A stretch of 64,000 nucleotides of DNA from Cognatundibacterium squillarum (GCF_014652435.1 NZ_BMYU01000012.1:48011-112010); one strand, 5' to 3'; positions 46,265 to 54,118 are shown, numbered from the stretch's first letter. Numbers and translations are program-made. Notes: a model not told the origin generated them from the sequence alone.

Positions 46265-46271
46265 GTTAGGC
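46265..46271 (-). other. Truncated attC: isolated R'' box closing the cassette array
   Basis: GCCTAAC on the minus strand lies eight bases beyond the stop codon of the last cassette gene. It fits the RYYYAAC rule of attC sites, but no matching R' box is seen downstream, so the array end appears cut off. Confidence 0.5.
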
Positions 46272-46278
46272 TGCGGGT

Positions 46279-46662
46279 TCATACATCAACTCGCGTGCAT
46301 TCAAACTCTACCGCACCATCGCATGGAACATCGCCAAGTTCAATTTTGAAGCCCAGAACTTCAATTAAACCTGAATTTGGATCTATAACCCGGCCAACCC
46401 CACGATAGGCATATGGACCAATTTGTTCTAACCTTTCTTTCGATTTTTCTTCTTTTTCTTCCTCGGGCCAATCCTGTAGATATGCCGCACGTACCTCCGC
46501 ATCAAGCGCCGAAAGGCGATTTTCGATGGTGTCACCTTCCTTCAACTCCAGCCCCCAGCAGAAAGCGGTAATTTCACCAAGATTGCTGCGCAGGGTAACA
46601 CTGGCACACTCATCGTCGGGCGAATAGGGTTCTACGCGAGAAACAACAACGGTGGCGTTCAT
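46279..46662 (-). CDS. Cassette gene, hypothetical protein of 127 residues
   Basis: An acidic cytoplasmic protein without signal or membrane segment. The middle has a charged stretch (PEEEKEEKSKERLEQ) and the last third is beta-like (RVIDPNSGLIEVLGFKIELGD). I do not recognise a family. The ATG lies five bases behind an intact R' box (GTTAGGC), the normal layout of an integron cassette. It is the last gene of the array in the reading direction. Confidence 0.6.
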   Translation of the reverse strand: MNATVVVSRVEPYSPDDECASVTLRSNLGEITAFCWGLELKEGDTIENRLSALDAEVRAAYLQDWPEEEKEEKSKERLEQIGPYAYRGVGRVIDPNSGLIEVLGFKIELGDVPCDGAVEFECTRVDV

Positions 46663-46673
46663 AGCGGCCTAAC

Positions 46674-46981
46674 GAAGCTGTATAAAAACTCCATCCACAA
46701 GCAACAAAGCCTGCAAGTATCGGAAGTTTTCAGCAAATAAATTGAATGGACATTTCATGCAGCGAGTGTGCCGCGCAATTGGTTTAAATGGCAAGCTCTT
46801 TCGATGGCGCGACTGGAAACCATGCCGCGACTGTAGGCCAGCAAGAATGAATCTAGGATTACGATCGATGTGTTTGTAACGTGCCATCTGCATCTCCGAA
46901 TTGGGTGACTAAAGATGGAACGTTTACCGGCTTAATTCGTTTACCTGTTTTTGGACTTGTTTGGACTTTTTATACAGCCTC
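46674..46981 (-). mobile_element. Decayed IS1182-type element, copy 1 (308 bp, MITE-like)
   Basis: The ends are inverted repeats: GAAGCTGTATAAAAACTCC on the plus strand and GAGGCTGTATAAAAAGTCC on the minus strand. The flanks are AAC at 46671-46673 and at 46982-46984, a probable 3-bp target duplication. On the minus strand a frame starting at 46893 begins MARYKHIDRNPRFI, like the N-terminus of IS1182-family transposases, then loses similarity: most of the transposase is deleted. The element sits in the R' core box of an attC site, with GTTAGGC following on the minus strand. Confidence 0.75.
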
Positions 46982-47094
46982 AACGCCCAAGGTAAGCGGC
47001 GCCGGAGCCCGGAAGGGCGGAGGGTACCAACACTGGCCATGAAAATGGCGAAGCCATGGCCAGTGTTGGCGTCCGCTTGACCGCCCAGTTAGGC
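46982..47094 (-). other. attC recombination site
   Basis: On the minus strand the site starts with R'' GCCTAAC, which contains the stop codon TAA of the DUF4145 gene. A 15-bp perfect inverted repeat (47027-47041 with 47055-47069) forms the hairpin stem typical of attC. The R' end (GTT at 46984-46982) is interrupted by mobile element copy 1. Confidence 0.75.
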
Positions 47095-47709
47095 GTCACG
47101 CCGTTCAACCGCGGCTCTTGCGGGTTCTGGAAGTTGTGCATATAGCTCCGCAATTTGCTTCGGGCGTGTGATTCGGTCTTCAACAATGAAGTTAATCATG
47201 TTGAAAAGATGCTGCCCCATTTCAGGAGTGTCATTCAGGTTGATCTCTCCTGGGTGAACTGCATTATTTCCAACAACTCGACAGAAATCGAAGGCCTGTT
47301 GAACCTGGACAGGTAAACCTTTGGCGACAAGGGATTTAATGTCTGTATTGATGTTTTCTCCCTTTTCGCCAAGCTCTGGCATCAGCTTCTGTATAGCCAA
47401 CCTCAGAAGTGCAACGGCTGCCCTCGGCGACCTGGCAAATATACTCCTGGCTTCCTGGTACTCATCAACAATTGATGCTGGCGTGTCCGGATGTGGGGGC
47501 GCAACTGGAGCCTCTGCTGGAATGATCATTCGGGATTGGTGCCAATAGCTCAATTCACGACAGTGCTCGCACTGGCAGTATGTGACTGGCGATTTCGTGG
47601 TGCTGTGATAGCCAAAGGTAAGGATGCCCCAGTGCTGTTTTGCGAAGACTCCGCAATGGATGCAGTTGAACTGCTTCACTTGGTCTTGTGGCGGATAGTA
47701 CTTGCTCAT
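47089..47709 (-). CDS. Cassette gene, DUF4145-domain protein
   Basis: A 206-residue protein. The N-terminus has a zinc-ribbon-like set of cysteines (FNCIHCG and YCQCEHC). The C-terminal DUF4145 part shows EARSIFARSPRAAVALLRLA, then VGNNAVHPGEIN. DUF4145 occurs in restriction and other defence-related proteins as well as alone in cassettes and islands, so a defence role is possible but not shown. The start follows R' GTTAGGC and has AGAGGA as ribosome-binding site. The stop TAA lies inside the R'' box. Confidence 0.75.
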   Translation of the reverse strand: MSKYYPPQDQVKQFNCIHCGVFAKQHWGILTFGYHSTTKSPVTYCQCEHCRELSYWHQSRMIIPAEAPVAPPHPDTPASIVDEYQEARSIFARSPRAAVALLRLAIQKLMPELGEKGENINTDIKSLVAKGLPVQVQQAFDFCRVVGNNAVHPGEINLNDTPEMGQHLFNMINFIVEDRITRPKQIAELYAQLPEPARAAVERRDA

Positions 47710-47732
47710 GATTCCTCTATTTGATGCCTAAC

Positions 47733-48208
47733 GAAGCTGTATAAAAACCCCATCCACCCGCAACAAAGCCAGCAAGCATCGGAAGTTTTCAGTAAATAAA
47801 TGGGAATGAAATTTCATGTAGGAAGTGTGCCGCGCAATTGGCTCAAATGGCAAGATTTTTATGCTTCGTTTCGCGGCTTAATGCATCGTCAAGACGACTT
47901 ATTCTTATCGTCTCGCCCCGTAACCACAATGCGCCAGTTTTTCGATGTTATGGACTAAGCAGAATAAATTCCACTGCGTGTTAACTTTGATTTGGCTGTG
48001 TAAAGTGAATCGGGCCAGCCCTTTGTTTTAGCGCAGATTTCCAAACACGGGCTCGACTGTGCACATGCACTCACTGTAGCGCCGTCGGCCTTCGGGGCTA
48101 TCGATACGTGCCATCTGCATCTCCGAATCAGGTGATTAATGAAGGAACGCTTACCGGCTTAATTCGTTTACCTGTTTTTGGATTTGTTTGGACTTTTTAT
48201 ACAGCCTC
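47733..48208 (-). mobile_element. Decayed IS1182-type element, copy 2 (476 bp)
   Basis: It has the same terminal inverted repeats as copy 1 (GAAGCTGTATAAAAACCCC at the low end; GAGGCTGTATAAAAAGTCC on the minus strand at the high end). On the minus strand, 48114 down to about 47900, it keeps the C-terminal third of an IS1182-type transposase (IDSPEGRRRYSE, TVEPVFGNLR, then a TAA stop in place of a codon, then VNTQWNLFCLVHNIEKLAH). It lies next to an intact R' box (GTTAGGC) on one side; the other flank has AGC where AAC is expected. Confidence 0.75.
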
Positions 48209-48282
48209 AGCGCAAAATTGAGCGGCACGTGCGTGTGCGTCCGGCGGAACGAAGTGGAGCGAACCCGAATGTTTTGTTATGT
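48209..48282 (-). other. attC recombination site, divergent
   Basis: R'' is ACATAAC on the minus strand and includes the TAA stop of the 159-residue gene. The R' side is degenerate (GCT in place of GTT) where mobile element copy 2 is inserted. The internal symmetry is weak. Confidence 0.5.
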
Positions 48283-48756
48283 TTCATTTTTGAGATCATC
48301 TAAGCATTTTCTCGGATCAGTAACAAATCGTGCCGCACACGACATTTGTATTGACTCCATTAACTGCCTTTCAGTCGCATTCGAAATCAAACGTAATTCA
48401 GGAAAAAACAAAACACAATTTAGTTCATTGGCGACTTCAATCAACTTACCAATTAACGGCATAAATTGTGTGTGTAACGCTAAACGAATTTGGATATCTT
48501 TAACTGAATTATTTTCATAGCCTACTTGGATATCATTTTCCTTTTCATTTCCCCAACACAGTAATGTATCGCTCCAAGTTTCTGACGGAGGAAGAATCGT
48601 GGACAATAGATCTTTAAAGTTTGTCGTCGGTTGGCGGTTCTTCCATGTAATCTCAGTTTCGTATCCATCCGATTCATACAGGCACGATGGATCGAAATCA
48701 GCTTCCACAGCCCAGTCTCGAGGTACTAAAACGATTATGAATTGCCAAGCGGCCAT
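48277..48756 (-). CDS. Cassette gene, hypothetical protein of 159 residues
   Basis: A cytoplasmic protein opening MAAWQFIIVLVPRDWAVEAD. The middle segment (TTNFKDLLSTILPPSETWSD) and the end (CAARFVTDPRKCLDDL) have the look of small immunity-like or cassette proteins, but I cannot place the family. Base composition is more AT-rich than the flanking chromosome, as expected for acquired cassettes. Its stop codon lies inside the attC R'' box. Confidence 0.6.
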   Translation of the reverse strand: MAAWQFIIVLVPRDWAVEADFDPSCLYESDGYETEITWKNRQPTTNFKDLLSTILPPSETWSDTLLCWGNEKENDIQVGYENNSVKDIQIRLALHTQFMPLIGKLIEVANELNCVLFFPELRLISNATERQLMESIQMSCAARFVTDPRKCLDDLKNET

Positions 48757-48769
48757 ATTTTCTTATAAA

Positions 48770-48859
48770 ACATAACGCAAAAATGAGCGGATGGCCGCCC
48801 ACGAATCAAAAACAGACTGATTCATATCATAGCCAGTCTGACCGATTGTCCAGTTATAC
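48770..48859 (-). other. attC recombination site, VCR-like boxes
   Basis: R'' GTATAAC (48853-48859) contains the TAA stop of the 147-residue gene, and R' GTTATGT (48770-48776 on the minus strand) is nearly its complement. Inside, CAGACTGG and CAGTCTG give a partial stem. Confidence 0.55.
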
Positions 48860-49297
48860 CTTTCCACTTAATGCCCTAAAGGTTAAAGGAAACTGGCGGT
48901 TAAATTGTTCCCAATTTGGTGTTGCTGAGAAGCCTCCATATTCATGCCCCGCCATTAGTAAAATTAGTAGAGTATCTTTCTCGTTCTTGTTCAGTTTGGA
49001 AATCATTCCGCCAAAAATGGGATCCCCCAACTTGATAAGTACTTGAACCAGCGTTCTACCATGTTCGAAGGCTCCTTCTCCATCAACCTGAACATTAACT
49101 AAGTATTCCAATGCATCGGGATCTTGATCACCGAGTAAAAGTCTTAAATGTTTATGGTATCCATACTTTTCAGTAGGACTTTCCAGAGATAACGCCACTT
49201 CACTCACGTCAACACCCTCAATTGGGCGAAACACGTAATAAAGGTGTGTTGCAAAGCCCAAAAGTGCCAATACAAGAATGATTCCTATTTTCTTCAT
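48854..49297 (-). CDS. Cassette gene, membrane-anchored hypothetical protein of 147 residues
   Basis: The N-terminus is a single membrane anchor or uncleaved signal (MKKIGIILVLALLGFATHLYYV), so the rest should face the periplasm. The rest is helical and resembles repeats that pack leucines (LEYLVNVQVDGEGAFEHGRT, GGMISKLNKNEKDTLLILL). No family is recognised. The ATG follows R' GTTAAAT by three bases, a normal cassette start. Confidence 0.6.
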   Translation of the reverse strand: MKKIGIILVLALLGFATHLYYVFRPIEGVDVSEVALSLESPTEKYGYHKHLRLLLGDQDPDALEYLVNVQVDGEGAFEHGRTLVQVLIKLGDPIFGGMISKLNKNEKDTLLILLMAGHEYGGFSATPNWEQFNRQFPLTFRALSGKV

Positions 49298-49307
49298 ACG
49301 ATTTAAC

Positions 49308-49534
49308 GAAGCAGTATAAAAACCCCATTCGCCAGCAACAAATCCAGCAAGAATTGGAAGTTTTCAGTAAATGAATGGGAATGAAATTTCATGTAGGGAG
49401 TGTGCCGCGCAATTGGTTTAAATGGCAAGATTTTTATGCTTCGTTTCGCGGCTTAATGCGTCTTCAAGGCGACTTATTCTTATCGTCTCGCCTCGTAACC
49501 ACAATGCGCCAGTTTTTCGATGTTATGTACTAAG
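49308..49534 (-). mobile_element. Decayed IS1182-type element, copy 3 (truncated)
   Basis: The low end (GAAGCAGTATAAAAACCCC) and about 225 bp inward are nearly identical to copy 2; similarity stops near 49534, so the high-end inverted repeat is gone. It too abuts an attC R' box (GTTAAAT on the minus strand). The stretch 49535-49599 has no gene and may be what remains of another cassette. Confidence 0.65.
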
Positions 49535-49599
49535 TCATCGCGAAAAATTGTAGTCGGTAGTTTTACTGACGGACGTAAAACTCAGCAAATCAGAACACT

Positions 49600-49653
49600 G
49601 CCTAACGTTTGAAGTCAGCGCAGCTGGCGCTACGCTGCAATGAAGGGTTGGGC
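49600..49653 (-). other. Canonical compact attC site (59-base element type)
   Basis: On the minus strand it begins with R'' GCCCAAC and ends with R' GTTAGGC. Between them CATTGCAGCGTAGCGCC and GCTGCGCTGAC form the usual imperfect stem. At 54 bp it is the clearest attC in the window. Confidence 0.85.
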
Positions 49654-49654
49654 G

Positions 49655-49957
49655 TCACTGCCCGCTCCACAGTTCATTTAGCCACTCTGGATACGCATCG
49701 TTTTCGGCGTAGTAGATGACAGCCGCTACTCTTTGTTCAGCTGACAACGCTACTGGCCCAGTGAGCACATCATCCACCGCGACAGAAACCTCCAAAAAGT
49801 ATTTGTAGCCATTTGCTAAAACCTCCTCGGAAATCCGAAATTCTTCGGTGAAGGCTACAAGTTTCGCTTCTGAATCGCTAGACCAAGGTCGTTTGGCAAC
49901 GATACACAGCGACTCATCGCTCGATTCCAACATGGCTACGATCTGCGCTAGTTTCAT
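49655..49957 (-). CDS. Cassette gene, hypothetical protein of 100 residues
   Basis: An acidic protein without signal or membrane segment: MKLAQIVAMLESSDESLCIVAKRPW, then two helices and a Trp-rich end (YPEWLNELWSG). It is of a type often met in integron cassettes, but I do not know its function. Its stop TGA is one base before the R'' box of the attC at 49600, and the start lies just behind another attC-like site. Confidence 0.65.
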   Translation of the reverse strand: MKLAQIVAMLESSDESLCIVAKRPWSSDSEAKLVAFTEEFRISEEVLANGYKYFLEVSVAVDDVLTGPVALSAEQRVAAVIYYAENDAYPEWLNELWSGQ

Positions 49958-49960
49958 GAC

Positions 49961-50014
49961 GCCCGACGTGTGCGTTCAGCGGGAGCCGTAGGCAAACCGC
50001 TGCAATGATGGGAC
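49961..50014 (-). other. Degenerate attC site
   Basis: The order matches the compact attC next door: an R''-like GTCCCAT, ATCATTGCAGCGG, a returning arm CCCGCTGAACG, and an R'-like GTCGGGC. Both boxes carry changes from the RYYYAAC and GTTRRRY rules, so recombination may be lost. Confidence 0.5.
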
Positions 50015-50203
50015 GGACTCCCCCGCTTTTTTGCGCGGTATTAAGCGCGCTGATTCACATTGAGGATAAGGATCAGTTTTCAACGTAAGGAGTCCACTGT
50101 GAATATTTTTGTGGCCTTTGGTTTGGCCAAATCTGTTTTTTAACTTGCTGTCGCCGATACGCAATGGCGAGTAGTTGAACAACACCGGTTGAACCACGCG
50201 CAA
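49976..50203 (-). CDS. Possible first cassette gene or gene remnant, 75 residues
   Basis: An open frame reading MRVVQPVLFNYSPLRIG and running into the degenerate attC. The composition is not clearly that of a real protein, and there is no good ribosome-binding site. It would be the most promoter-proximal cassette gene if real. From 50204 to 50346 nothing is seen; no integrase gene or attI is present. Confidence 0.25.
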   Translation of the reverse strand: MRVVQPVLFNYSPLRIGDSKLKNRFGQTKGHKNIHSGLLTLKTDPYPQCESARLIPRKKAGESVPSLQRFAYGSR

Positions 50204-50346
50204 TGTGCGCGATGCTTTATCAATCGCAGTGTTTCGCTGGTGATTATAATAGCTTGCGGCGTTGAGTTTTCAACATTCTGCAAACACAGACGTACAGATT
50301 CTTATTTGTTTCAGCTCTGACTGCTCTGAGTTTCGACACTAACACT

Positions 50347-50443
50347 ATGCAAATATCGTCATTTCAGGTTTTCTGAGGTCCGGACTTTCTGCCGACAACC
50401 GCCGGGTTGCTGTGCTGAACTCCGCATTTGAGGCATTTTCGGC
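50347..50443 (+). repeat. Dispersed intergenic repeat, copy B
   Basis: Shares with the other copies the core TCCGGACTTTCTGCCG, then GTTGCTGTGCTGAAC, CCGCATTTGAGGCATTTTC and GGC. The left 25 bases are the least conserved. It closely follows copy A in the centre (GACAACCGCCGG). Confidence 0.75.
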
Positions 50444-50583
50444 TCCAAAAGCGATGTTCTCCGGCGTTTTGTGAGCGCAGGCCGGAATGCGTGTCGTAAT
50501 GACTGCTGCATTGCAGGCCGATGACATCAGGCTGACATATTTGCTGTTTAGTCTGGTGCGGTCTGAAACAGCTTGACGTGTGT

Positions 50584-51822
50584 ATGCAGCCTGCGCCTTT
50601 CCGTGTGTTGATTCTGAGTGTGTCTGCCGGTGCCGGTCATCAGCGGGCGGCGGAGGCTATTGCGGCGCATGCGGCGCGGCATTTTCCGCAGGCGGAGATA
50701 CGTCATCTGGATGCGATGCAGTTTGTCAGCGCGGCGTTTCGTAAGCTGTACACCGATTTGTATCTGAAGCTGATCAGTAAAGCGCCGGGGCTGTGGGGTT
50801 ATCTGTATCAGTTCAGCCATGATGCGCAGCAGGACAGTAAAACCGAGCGTTTGCGCCGTGCGCTGGAAAGGCTGAATGCGCGGCCGCTGCTGAAAGCGGT
50901 GCGGGAGTACGGTGCCGATGCCGTGATCTGTACACATTTTTTACCGGCAGAAATTCTGAGCCGCCTGAAACATCAGCGCCGCCTGCCTTGTCCGGTCTGG
51001 ATACAGATTACCGATTTTGATTTGCACAGAATGTGGATACAGCCGGGTGTGGCTGGCTATTTTGCGCCGAATGAAGAAATCGCTTTCCGTCTGCGTATGC
51101 ATGGCGTACCGGCGCAGCGCATTCATGTGACCGGCATTCCGGTGATGCCCGGTTTTGTGCATCCGCCGACACGGGCACACAGCTTCGCCAGCCTGCCGCT
51201 GCAGGAAGAACGGCCGACGCTGTTGCTGATGAGCGGCGGTGCGGGGCTGGGGAATGCGGCGACGCTGGCAGAGCAGTTACTGCAACAGCGCAGCGATATT
51301 CAGCTGATCGTACTAACCGGAAAAAACGCGGTGCTGCTGCAGCAATGTCAGGCGCTGCAGACACGCTATCCGCAACGCCTGCTGGCAGTCAGTTTTACCT
51401 CGCAGGTGGAACATTACATGGCTTGCGCCGATATCGTGATCAGCAAACCGGGCGGATTAACCAGCAGCGAATGTCTGGCGATGGGCGTGCCGATGATTGT
51501 GCATGATCCGATTCCGGGGCAGGAAGAGCGCAATGCCAATTACCTGCTGGAGCAAGGCGTGGCGCTGCATGCATGGGATTTTCCGAGTCTGCTGTACCGG
51601 CTGCAAACCCTGCTTGATCACCCCGATTTAATGAAACGTATGTGCGATAAAGCCAGAGCGCTCGGGCGTCCGGCGGCGGCATTACAAGTGCTGCATCTGG
51701 TGTTATCGCATGCTGACCAGAAAGTACCGTATGAGTCTGCAACGCCTGCTGCCGTTAATATGCCGTCTGATCTTTGTGAGCCTGCTGGCCATAGGCTTTG
51801 CACAGGTCGAAATTCAGATTGA
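50584..51822 (+). CDS. Processive diacylglycerol glycosyltransferase-like protein (MGDG synthase/UgtP/MurG type)
   Basis: About 412 residues, GT-B fold of family GT28. The N-terminal domain starts RVLILSVSAGAGHQRAAEAI, the loop typical of monogalactosyl-diacylglycerol synthases and UgtP. The C-terminal donor site reads MSGGAGLGNAATLAEQL, then DIVISKPGGLTSSECLAMG and PIPGQEERNANYL. The family moves sugars from UDP-sugars onto diacylglycerol, making glycolipids at the inner membrane. The start may be the GTG at 50578 or the ATG at 50584; neither has a clear ribosome-binding site. The last 30 residues overlap the next gene and look unlike the family. Confidence 0.85.
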   Translation: MQPAPFRVLILSVSAGAGHQRAAEAIAAHAARHFPQAEIRHLDAMQFVSAAFRKLYTDLYLKLISKAPGLWGYLYQFSHDAQQDSKTERLRRALERLNARPLLKAVREYGADAVICTHFLPAEILSRLKHQRRLPCPVWIQITDFDLHRMWIQPGVAGYFAPNEEIAFRLRMHGVPAQRIHVTGIPVMPGFVHPPTRAHSFASLPLQEERPTLLLMSGGAGLGNAATLAEQLLQQRSDIQLIVLTGKNAVLLQQCQALQTRYPQRLLAVSFTSQVEHYMACADIVISKPGGLTSSECLAMGVPMIVHDPIPGQEERNANYLLEQGVALHAWDFPSLLYRLQTLLDHPDLMKRMCDKARALGRPAAALQVLHLVLSHADQKVPYESATPAAVNMPSDLCEPAGHRLCTGRNSD

Positions 51823-52228
51823 AGGCAGCGCAGGCTGGGGCGCAAGCCTACCGACCTGGCGTATCGAAAATCACTGGCTGCTGGATGTGTTCTGGGGTGG
51901 CCGCGCGATGACAGGTTATCACGCATGGGTATTTCCGTGGATTGCCTTATTTTTTCACTGGCCACTGCTGCATTTAGAGCGCCCGACATGGCGCGACGAA
52001 GCCGGTGTGATCGCAGCGATTATTCAGTTCTGGATTATTGAAGATGCGATGTGGTTTGTGATGAATCCGGGCTTCGGCTGGCAGGCACTGAATCCGGCAG
52101 TGGCGCACTGGCATAAACACTGGCTCTGGGGTTTGCCGGTGGAATACTGGGGTGGCACGCTGGTGATGCTGGGTTTGCTGTGGTACAGCCAGCGGCGCAT
52201 TCTGGATACATATACACCGCCTGCCTGA
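51731..52228 (+). CDS. Integral membrane protein, about 165 residues
   Basis: A hydrophobic protein with about four membrane spans (LLPLICRLIFVSLLAIGFA, FPWIALFFHWPLLHL, AAIIQFWIIEDAMWFVM, LVMLGLLWY). It is rich in Trp and His (HAWVFPW, AHWHKHWLWGLP). No family is recognised with certainty. The start overlaps the glycosyltransferase reading frame by about 92 bp in another phase; an ATG at 51710 is also possible. Joint expression with the glycosyltransferase is likely. Confidence 0.7.
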   Translation: MSLQRLLPLICRLIFVSLLAIGFAQVEIQIEGSAGWGASLPTWRIENHWLLDVFWGGRAMTGYHAWVFPWIALFFHWPLLHLERPTWRDEAGVIAAIIQFWIIEDAMWFVMNPGFGWQALNPAVAHWHKHWLWGLPVEYWGGTLVMLGLLWYSQRRILDTYTPPA

Positions 52229-52246
52229 CTTATTTACGCTATCACT

Positions 52247-52267
52247 TATCAATTAAATTAATTGATA
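52247..52267. repeat. AT-rich perfect inverted repeat
   Basis: TATCAATTA-AAT-TAATTGATA, a 9-bp perfect dyad between two convergent genes. It lacks a GC-rich stem, so it is a poor terminator; it may be a protein-binding site. Confidence 0.4.
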
Positions 52268-52278
52268 TACATCTGCAT

Positions 52279-52791
52279 TTATACCGGCGTCAGAAATAAA
52301 GCCTTTTCTGCCGCACGGCGCTTGACCAGTCCCGGTAAAGGTTTCCCACCGGCATTCACCCATTTACCGAATTCATCTGCCGCACCGGCGCGGTCTCCGG
52401 CGTTCAGTTTTTTCAGCAATGTGGAAGATTTCAGATTGCCGATTCCCAGATTAAAGGTAAAGCTGGTCAGCGCGCCGAATTCATTGTCATTCAGCGGCAC
52501 GGTCACGGCTGCTGACACATCGCGGCCGGTATTCATCAGATCACCGGATAACAAGGCTTCTGCCTGCGCTTCGGTAATGCCACCGGGATACAACTGATTC
52601 ACAGTCGCCTGATCCGCCGTACCACGCAGCATGCGGCCCTGATACACAATGGCGTGGCCCCAGCCTATGGTCCAGATGCCAACCGGATCCATGTACGGAT
52701 CAATCGCGCTGGTTTGCGGTTTTCCGTCTCCCAGCCCTTCATACTGCTTGATCAGATCGATTGTCGCCTGATTGACTGCACGTAATGCCAT
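52279..52791 (-). CDS. Phage-type lysozyme (glycoside hydrolase family 24)
   Basis: A 170-residue endolysin-like muramidase. The catalytic triad region is seen as IKQYEG (Glu), then YMDPVGIWTIGWGH (Asp and Thr), as in T4 lysozyme and similar phage lysins. No signal peptide is present, so export would need a holin or other route. A ribosome-binding site AAGGAA precedes the ATG. No phage genes lie nearby: it is either a domesticated prophage remnant or part of wall metabolism. Confidence 0.88.
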   Translation of the reverse strand: MALRAVNQATIDLIKQYEGLGDGKPQTSAIDPYMDPVGIWTIGWGHAIVYQGRMLRGTADQATVNQLYPGGITEAQAEALLSGDLMNTGRDVSAAVTVPLNDNEFGALTSFTFNLGIGNLKSSTLLKKLNAGDRAGAADEFGKWVNAGGKPLPGLVKRRAAEKALFLTPV

Positions 52792-52906
52792 CGCTGTTCC
52801 TTTCGCAGAGCGGCCGCTGTGCGGCGCTACCGGTTTCTGCCGTTATCCCCGCGATAACGGCATACAGCATGATAGCAAAATGCAATCAACTACAGACTGA
52901 ACCAGC

Positions 52907-53440
52907 TCAGTTCTGCCAGCGCGCAGCAAACAGTTGTCGCGCTTTCACCACCTTCGGTGCGACCACAAACGCGCAATACCCCTGCCCCGGATGCTGAGTG
53001 AAGTAATCCTGATGATAGTCTTCCGCCGGATAGTAAGGCGCCAGTGCCGCCAGCTCCGTCACCACCGGCGCATCCCACAGCGCACCCGCCGCCTCAATCG
53101 CCGCTTCCGCCTGCTGACGCTGCTGTTCATCATGGTAAAAGATCACAGACCGGTACTGCGTACCAATGTCATTACCCTGCCGGTTTAAGGTAGTCGGATC
53201 ATGAATCGCAAAAAAGATTTGCAGCAATTCCGCAAACGAAATCTCGTCTGCATCAAACACCACCCGCACCACTTCCGCATGCCCGGTCTGACCGCTACAA
53301 ATCTGCTCATAGGTCGGATCCGACGTCCGCCCGCCGCAATAACCGGACTCCACCTGTACCACACCGCGTATTTTGCGAAACACGGCGTCAAGGCACCAGA
53401 AACATCCACCGCCTAAAGTTGCTGTTTGTAATGAAGGCAT
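52907..53440 (-). CDS. msrA: Peptide methionine sulfoxide reductase A
   Basis: A 177-residue enzyme with the active-site motif GGGCFWC near residue 12 and the family segments VVQVESGYCGG, YEQICSGQTGHAEVV and IGTQYRSVIFYHDE. It reduces the S-epimer of methionine sulfoxide in proteins with electrons from thioredoxin. The start has a good AGGA site. It is a single gene. Confidence 0.95.
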   Translation of the reverse strand: MPSLQTATLGGGCFWCLDAVFRKIRGVVQVESGYCGGRTSDPTYEQICSGQTGHAEVVRVVFDADEISFAELLQIFFAIHDPTTLNRQGNDIGTQYRSVIFYHDEQQRQQAEAAIEAAGALWDAPVVTELAALAPYYPAEDYHQDYFTQHPGQGYCAFVVAPKVVKARQLFAARWQN

Positions 53441-53623
53441 TGCCTGTCCTTTCCTGTTGATCTTTTCATTTCCTTTTTACGACAAACCCGTCTGACTTAG
53501 TCTGCGCGGGATGCTATTTCCTGACAGTCTGCCACGTTTCTTACCAACGCTTACAAAGCCTTGCAATTTCTGCACGGTCTTGCTTTTACAATACGCGCCT
53601 TTTCCAGCATTGATCAGGTTCTC

Positions 53624-53956
53624 ATGCAAACCAGCAAATTCAAAGACTTGCTGCGCACGCTGTTCCGAATTCGTCAGCCGCGTGCGCTGCCGCCCGCAGG
53701 GCCGAAGCCGGCTTTCGGGACTTCTATTGTCAGGGACAACCTGAAAATGCAATTGTTTCTGGCGATTGACTATGAACAGTGGGATTTTCTGACGGCACAG
53801 GGCTGGCGGGCGCTGGATTATAAAAACAACCGCCGCCGTTACTACCGCGTACCGCGCAAGGCAGTGGAGCGCTTATTACGTGCCGATGCGGAGCAACGCC
53901 ATGAAATCCATCAGCGCATACTGGATACCCGTTATCCGGCCCGGTATCTGCACTGA
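53624..53956 (+). CDS. Hypothetical basic protein, about 110 residues
   Basis: The C-terminal 69 residues look like a compact domain: MQLFLAIDYEQWDFLTAQGW then YKNNRRRYYRVPRKAVERLL. The first 40 residues are basic and proline-rich. The true start could be 53624 or the internal ATG at 53747, which begins the compact domain. It is not recognised; size and charge would fit a nucleic-acid-binding protein. Confidence 0.5.
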   Translation: MQTSKFKDLLRTLFRIRQPRALPPAGPKPAFGTSIVRDNLKMQLFLAIDYEQWDFLTAQGWRALDYKNNRRRYYRVPRKAVERLLRADAEQRHEIHQRILDTRYPARYLH

Positions 53957-54118
53957 TGCTGATAAACGCGCATAAAAATAGCTTTGTAACAAGTTCTCTC
54001 TCCGGCCAGCCGCTGGTATCCCCGCTTGCGGCTGGCATCTGCCACTGACCTGTCTGTACACCGCCACCGCCTGCCGCCGCCCTGTACTCAAGCACTGGGT
54101 GAACGGTTAAAATGCGGT

